Assembly (NCBI GenBank): GCA_002365595.1
Contig: DFAM01000021.1
Coordinates: forward strand, 65,620 to 90,993
Direction: 5' to 3'
DNA length: 25,374 bases
Origin: Acinetobacter sp. UBA3106
GTDB lineage: Bacteria > Pseudomonadota > Gammaproteobacteria > Pseudomonadales > Moraxellaceae
The notes beneath the pieces were generated by a model. That model worked only from the letters and a program-made list of their open reading frames with translations, did no database searches and was not told the origin of the DNA. Within the stretch, counting starts at the first letter, position 1. Each line of letters opens with the position of its first letter. Positions 21,765 to 25,374 of the stretch are shown piece after piece. A program made the position numbers and the translations under genes.

Positions 21765-22193
21765 ATGTTGATTTCCAAAAGAAGGATAATTCATGCGCTA
21801 AGTTATGAAGTGATCCTGCTGGTGATTATTGCGATCGTGCTGAGCTTTATTTTTGCAGTGCCGATGGAAGTGACAGGGACCTTGGGTATTGCCATGGCAG
21901 TTACCTCACTATTTTGGAATATGACTTTCAATCACTTTTTTGAAAAGTTTGAAGCCAAACGTAAACTGAAAAGAACGGTGAGGGTTCGGATACTGCATGC
22001 AATGGGATTTGAGGGTGGTTTAATGTTGGTCACTATTCCAATGGTGGCTTATGCGCTGAATATGGGGATTTGGCAGGCAGTTTTGACTGACCTCAGCATG
22101 ACGCTGTGTATTCTGGTTTATACCTTCGTGTTTCAATGGGGCTATGACATTATTGAAAACCATTTAGGAATAGATCGTAGTTATCAAACATGA
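21765..22193 (+). CDS. PACE-family efflux transporter, AceI-like
   Basis: A 142-residue protein with four membrane helices in two tandem bacterial transmembrane pair domains. From the ATG at 21765 it aligns with AceI from residue 1 ('MLISKRRIIHALSYE' against 'MLISKRRLIHAISYE') and places the essential proton-linked Glu at position 15. 'FWNMTFNHFFEKFE' and 'RILHAMGFEGGLMLVTIPMVAYALNMGIWQA' are family signatures. In-frame ATGs at 21753 and 21735 would add 4 or 10 residues; none of the three has a clear ribosome binding site, so the start is chosen by homology. AceI expels chlorhexidine; other PACE pumps export acriflavine, proflavine or short diamines. It is divergent from its likely regulator. 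Confidence 0.9.
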   Translation: MLISKRRIIHALSYEVILLVIIAIVLSFIFAVPMEVTGTLGIAMAVTSLFWNMTFNHFFEKFEAKRKLKRTVRVRILHAMGFEGGLMLVTIPMVAYALNMGIWQAVLTDLSMTLCILVYTFVFQWGYDIIENHLGIDRSYQT

Positions 22194-22407
22194 TTTAAAA
22201 ATTAATTAATATTTTGATCTCTTATTTAAGAAAAGATTTTTATCTTTTCAGGTACATTCCTTAACCTAAAACTGACATTTTGCTGCATTACTCGGGTTTG
22301 ATCTCCTTTATATTAAAAATGCACTGCTTAAATATGAGAAAAGTGCATAATTTTTATAAGCTGTTTTAAACCTAATTTTAAAAGCATGATAAAAGGATAA
22401 GACCAAT

Positions 22408-22935
22408 ATGAATGACAATTTTGATCGTGACGTTGTAAAAAACCTTCCTAAAGATGCTCGAGATGATTTAAATGCAGATCCAATTACTGGTGAGCCGGGT
22501 GCCCATCCAGTCGGGACAGGCGTTGGTGCAGTTGGTGGTGCGACAGCAGGCGCAGCGGTTGGAGCAGTAGGTGGCCCAGTTGGAGCAATAGTCGGCGGCG
22601 CCGTAGGTGCAGTAGTCGGTGGTTTGGCTGGTAAAGGTGCCGCTGAAGCAGTGAACCCGACAGAAGAAGAAGCCTATTGGAGAGAAACTGCACATACCAC
22701 ACCTTACTATGCAGAAACGCTGACCACCTATTCGGACTTGGATTACGAGCGAGACTATGAAAATGCCTATCGAATTGGCTATGAAAACCGTCCTCAGTAT
22801 GATGCAAGTACGCGTTTTGAAGATGTAGAAAATGATCTAAAAATTAAATGGGATCATGCGAAAGGATTGTCACGCTTAACTTGGAATGAAGCGAGAATTG
22901 CAGTTAAAGAAGCGTGGGATCGTGCTACGCGATAA
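22408..22935 (+). CDS. Glycine-zipper domain protein
   Basis: A 175-residue protein in three parts. Residues 1-32 are charged ('MNDNFDRDVVKNLPKDARDDLNADPITGEPG'). Residues 33-80 are a glycine zipper of repeated GxxxG and GA steps ('GAVGGATAGAAVGAVGGPVG', 'GGAVGAVVGGLAGKG'), long enough to form a membrane-inserting helical hairpin. Residues 83-175 are acidic and aromatic ('EEEAYWRETAHTTPYYAETLTTYSDLDYERDYENAYRIGYENRP') and end in a basic helix. There is no signal peptide. Such proteins are often stress-induced and associated with membranes, but no biochemical role is established. AAGGA lies upstream of the ATG, and a bidirectional terminator follows. Confidence 0.85.
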   Translation: MNDNFDRDVVKNLPKDARDDLNADPITGEPGAHPVGTGVGAVGGATAGAAVGAVGGPVGAIVGGAVGAVVGGLAGKGAAEAVNPTEEEAYWRETAHTTPYYAETLTTYSDLDYERDYENAYRIGYENRPQYDASTRFEDVENDLKIKWDHAKGLSRLTWNEARIAVKEAWDRATR

Positions 22936-22953
22936 GCTTTAAGCTATTGAATT

Positions 22954-22994
22954 AAAAAGCCCTCAGAAAAGTTAATTTTCGAGGGCTTTTTATT
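22954..22994. terminator. Bidirectional terminator between the glycine-zipper and thiolase genes
   Basis: AAAAAGCCCTC and GAGGGCTTTTT form an 11-bp stem with extra AAAA/TTTT pairing in the loop. T-runs occur on both strands. It ends the plus-strand gene at 22935 and the minus-strand gene at 23013. Confidence 0.9.
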
Positions 22995-23012
22995 TAGCAA
23001 GTGAAAACAGCG

Positions 23013-24530
23013 TTATTTTTCAATAATCGCTGTAACACCTTGGCCGCCAGCAGCACAGATTGAAACAAGTACACGGCCCGAACCTTTCTGGTTAAGCAAT
23101 TTAGCAGCAGTTGCAATGATACGGCCGCCAGTTGCTGCAAATGGGTGGCCCGCTGCAAGAGATGAACCTTTAACGTTCAATTTGCTACGGTCAATAGAAC
23201 CCAGTGGAGCATCTAGACCTAAACGTTCTTTACAGAATTTTGGATCTTCCCATGCTTTAAGGGTAGAAAGCACTTGAGAAGCAAACGCTTCATGGATTTC
23301 ATAGTAGTCAAAGTCTTGAAGAGTAATACCTGCACGTTCAAGCATACGTGGAACTGCATAAGCAGGCGCCATTAACAAGCCTTCTTTTTTCTCGACAAAA
23401 TCAACTGCAGCAGTTTCCTGGAAAGTTAAGTAAGCAAGAACTTCATGACCATTGGCTTTAGCCCATTCTTCAGAAGCTAAAAGCACACAAGATGCACCAT
23501 CAGTCAGTGGAGTTGAGTTACCTGCGGTCATGGTACGCGCATCGCCTTTACCGAATGCAGGTTTAAGTTTTGCAAGTTTTTCTACAGATGAGTCAGCACG
23601 TAAGTTGTTGTCACGTTCTAAACCAAGGAATGGAGTAATGAGGTCGTCGAAGAAACCTTCTTCGTATGCAGCTGCCATTTTCTGATGTGAAGATGCTGCA
23701 AGTTCATCTTGAGCTTCACGAGAAATGCCCCACTCAAGTGCAGTAATCGCTTGATGATCACCCATAGAAAGACCGGTACGTGGCTCCCCATTTTTTGGTG
23801 CATCCATCAAGTCTTTTACATTGATTTTGGTTAATGCTTTTAAGCGGTCTTTTGCTGTTTTCGCAATGTTCAATTCAAGTAATGCTTTACGTAAGCCGTC
23901 ACCGAAAGCGATTGGTGCATCAGAAGTGGTATCTACACCACCGGCAACACCGACTTCAATTTGACCCAAAGCAATTTTGTTGGCAACAAGGAAAGCTGCC
24001 TGTAAGCCTGTTCCACATGCTTGCTGAATATCGTAAGCAGGTGTTTCTGGAGCAAGTTCAGTATTCAGTACACACTCACGTGTCATGTTAAAGTCACGGC
24101 TGTGTTTTAAAACTGCACCGGCAACGACTTCGCCTAAACGTTGACCTTGTAAATTGAAACGCTCAATCAGACCATTTAATGCTGCAGTAAACATGTCGCT
24201 GTTAGAAGCAGTAAAGTAAGCACCGTTTGAACGGGCAAAAGGAATACGGTTACCACCGATAATAGCAACGCGGCGAACTGTGTTTTGGTTCATGGTTTTA
24301 TCCTGTTGAACTGACGTTGGTGTTTGAGATTCAGCTGTTTGGGTCGTTGAAGTAGTCGTTGTACTACGTGGTGACGTGGAACGAGTGCGGGTCGTTTTAG
24401 TCGTATTGTTTGCTGGCTTGGCTGTTGTGCCAGAAGTTTTAGTTGTACGCGGAGTACTTTTTGATGGTTTTGACACAGTTTCCGTAGCAGAATTTTCGAC
24501 TGCCGGATTTTCTTGAGTTGTTTTGCTCAT
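23013..24530 (-). CDS. Acetyl-CoA C-acyltransferase (thiolase) with a Thr/Ser/Lys-rich N-terminal tail
   Basis: A 505-residue thiolase, about 80 residues longer than usual. The enzyme proper starts near residue 85 ('RRVAIIGGNRIPFARSNGAYF'). Cys172 in 'QQACGTGLQAA' is the acyl-accepting Cys, His462 in 'GHPFAATGGR' and Cys492 in 'SICAAGGQG' complete the active site, and 'EIHEAFASQ' (His413) is conserved. It resembles FadI and mycobacterial FadA2. Residues 2-79 are disordered-looking repeats of Thr, Ser, Lys, Pro and Arg with no membrane or signal features. Met80 is preceded by AGGAT eight bases upstream, so a tail-less form could also be made. The full-length ATG at 24530 has GGA nine bases upstream. 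It is divergent from a FabG4-like reductase, implying joint work on beta-ketoacyl-CoA. Confidence 0.92.
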   Translation of the reverse strand: MSKTTQENPAVENSATETVSKPSKSTPRTTKTSGTTAKPANNTTKTTRTRSTSPRSTTTTSTTQTAESQTPTSVQQDKTMNQNTVRRVAIIGGNRIPFARSNGAYFTASNSDMFTAALNGLIERFNLQGQRLGEVVAGAVLKHSRDFNMTRECVLNTELAPETPAYDIQQACGTGLQAAFLVANKIALGQIEVGVAGGVDTTSDAPIAFGDGLRKALLELNIAKTAKDRLKALTKINVKDLMDAPKNGEPRTGLSMGDHQAITALEWGISREAQDELAASSHQKMAAAYEEGFFDDLITPFLGLERDNNLRADSSVEKLAKLKPAFGKGDARTMTAGNSTPLTDGASCVLLASEEWAKANGHEVLAYLTFQETAAVDFVEKKEGLLMAPAYAVPRMLERAGITLQDFDYYEIHEAFASQVLSTLKAWEDPKFCKERLGLDAPLGSIDRSKLNVKGSSLAAGHPFAATGGRIIATAAKLLNQKGSGRVLVSICAAGGQGVTAIIEK

Positions 24531-24682
24531 CAGGCTTTTCCAAGCATTTTACAGTATTCTTGGGGTGTACATTACCACAATCTAAAAACAGCTGAATTGA
24601 CTAAAATGACATTAGGCAAAGCATTCAGGTCAAGACATCCATGGTTTAACTCAAGTATGATTCTATGGAAACTGATGATGTA

Positions 24683-24710
24683 TTGAAATATAAGTGCCTG
24701 ACATCATATT
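24683..24710 (+). promoter_or_regulatory. Possible promoter of the FabG4-like gene
   Basis: TTGAAA at 24683-24688 and CATATT at 24705-24710 are separated by 16 bases, about 60 bases before the start codon. Each hexamer matches the consensus only in part. Confidence 0.3.
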
Positions 24711-24769
24711 GAAGTTAAAAGGATATGTTCATTACCATCAAAAATTAATTTGTAAGAGAGATAATAAAC

Positions 24770-25374
24770 ATGACTGATCAATACCAAACCTTTGCAAAAT
24801 CTCCTATTGGTAAATTTGTCATCAAAAATTTAGGTTTGCCATCACCAACTCCTTTAGAACGTTTCGAGTCAGCTTCACCTGTAGTAAAAGGTGCGGTGTT
24901 ATTTGGTGCTGCATCATCCAGTACATTATCGGGTGCAATTGCACAAGTTCTGGCCAATATTCATGCTAATGGCTATGCGGGTAACAATTCAGAATTGCAA
25001 CAGGCTGCAGCAAAAGCAGGTTTAAACCTGGGTGCATTTAATGAAGGTGACAAAGAGTCAAAATTTAAAGCAGTGATTTTTGATGCGTCAGGCATTCAAG
25101 ACTCTGAACAGCTGAAAGAACTTTATAACTTCTTTAACCCGATTGCGCGTCAAATTCAGGCTTCAGGCCGAGTTGTGGTGGTGGGTATTAGCCCTGAAAC
25201 TGCAAAGACAGTAAAACAGGCCATTGCACAGCGTGCGCTTGAAGGTTTTGTGAAATCAGTCGGTAAAGAATTCAAAAAAGGTATTGCAGCACAGCTGGTT
25301 TATGTAGATGAAGGTGCTGAAGCAAACCTTGAATCTACATTGCGTTTTGTGTTATCTCCACGTTCTGCTTATGT
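24770..25374 (+). CDS. High-molecular-weight FabG (FabG4-like) 3-oxoacyl reductase, N-terminal part
   Basis: The frame begins at the ATG at 24770 (AGAGAG upstream) and is still open at the window edge, giving 201 residues. These are not the ordinary FabG Rossmann domain but the extra N-terminal domain found in FabG4-type reductases of about 450 residues: 'SPIGKFVIKNLGLPSPTPLERF', a flavodoxin-like core with 'FKAVIFDASGIQDSEQLKELYNFFNPIARQIQASGRVVVVGI', and 'AIAQRALEGFVKSVGKEFKKGIAAQLVYVDEGAE', where the YxxxK catalytic site of a true SDR is degenerate. The catalytic NAD(P)H domain should follow to the right. FabG4 reduces 3-ketoacyl-CoA. The gene is divergent from the thiolase at 24530, so the two probably form one acyl-CoA metabolic unit. 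Confidence 0.8.
   Translation, partial: MTDQYQTFAKSPIGKFVIKNLGLPSPTPLERFESASPVVKGAVLFGAASSSTLSGAIAQVLANIHANGYAGNNSELQQAAAKAGLNLGAFNEGDKESKFKAVIFDASGIQDSEQLKELYNFFNPIARQIQASGRVVVVGISPETAKTVKQAIAQRALEGFVKSVGKEFKKGIAAQLVYVDEGAEANLESTLRFVLSPRSAY

Noticed and set aside
22468..22807. Minus-strand open frames opposite the glycine-zipper gene
   Set aside because: They arise from the repetitive Gly/Ala codons read in reverse and encode Cys- or Leu-rich low-complexity sequence.
23452..24091. Plus-strand open frames opposite the thiolase
   Set aside because: They are antisense to conserved catalytic regions and have no independent support.
1..25374. Mobile element, CRISPR array or tRNA/rRNA gene
   Set aside because: I looked for transposase motifs, spaced direct repeats and cloverleaf-like or rRNA segments and found none that I could support. 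The three MarR copies are diverged paralogues, not a mobile repeat.

Overview
This window is chromosomal DNA from a gammaproteobacterium, almost certainly Acinetobacter. The evidence is the low GC content and AT-rich spacers, an AceI-type PACE efflux gene divergent from a LysR regulator, an AbeS-like SMR pump, a TerC-CBS protein, and the way housekeeping genes (pepN, thiM, tal) are interleaved with many small regulators and transporters. The species cannot be fixed from the sequence. I see no rRNA, tRNA, CRISPR array, insertion sequence or prophage.

Layout. Bases 1-357 are the 3' end of an SRAP (YedK/HMCES-type) gene. Bases 369-2068 hold three tandem, strongly similar MarR-family regulators on the minus strand. 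Next come the remains of a decayed minus-strand reading frame (about 2224-2721) and a structured-looking leader before a TerC-CBS-CorC membrane protein (3078-4610). An unrecognised 243-residue protein with a faint GNAT-like motif follows (4874-5605), with two good palindromes upstream. A TfdB-like flavin phenol monooxygenase (5855-7606) is convergent with a CatM/BenM-like LysR regulator (7623-8519). A minus-strand group follows: thiM, a zinc-ribbon protein of unknown function and a small hypothetical gene (8607-11165). pepN covers 11598-14204.

From 14.5 kb there is a small hypothetical gene, two tandem universal stress proteins, an esterase of the HGGGW/GDSAG hydrolase class that may be a lipoprotein, an SMR pump, a BenE-family carrier, a LeuE-type exporter, transaldolase, and a LysR/PACE divergent pair. 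A glycine-zipper protein lies at 22408-22935. The window ends with a thiolase carrying a Thr/Ser/Lys-rich N-terminal tail (23013-24530), divergent from the start of a high-molecular-weight FabG-type reductase that runs off the right edge (24770-25374).

How the genes may work together. Most units are single genes with their own terminators. Supportable functional links are: LysR regulator with PACE pump (the AceR-AceI arrangement); thiolase with FabG4-like reductase (successive steps of acyl-CoA chain chemistry, with the same divergent arrangement I recall for mycobacterial fadA2-fabG4); possibly the LysR gene with the aromatic monooxygenase; and a concentration of small-molecule carriers (SMR, BenE, LeuE, PACE) within 5 kb. 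The observations most worth a second look are the MarR triplication with constant DNA-binding cores, the thiolase tail with an internal start, and a leuE promoter that appears to sit inside the tal terminator.
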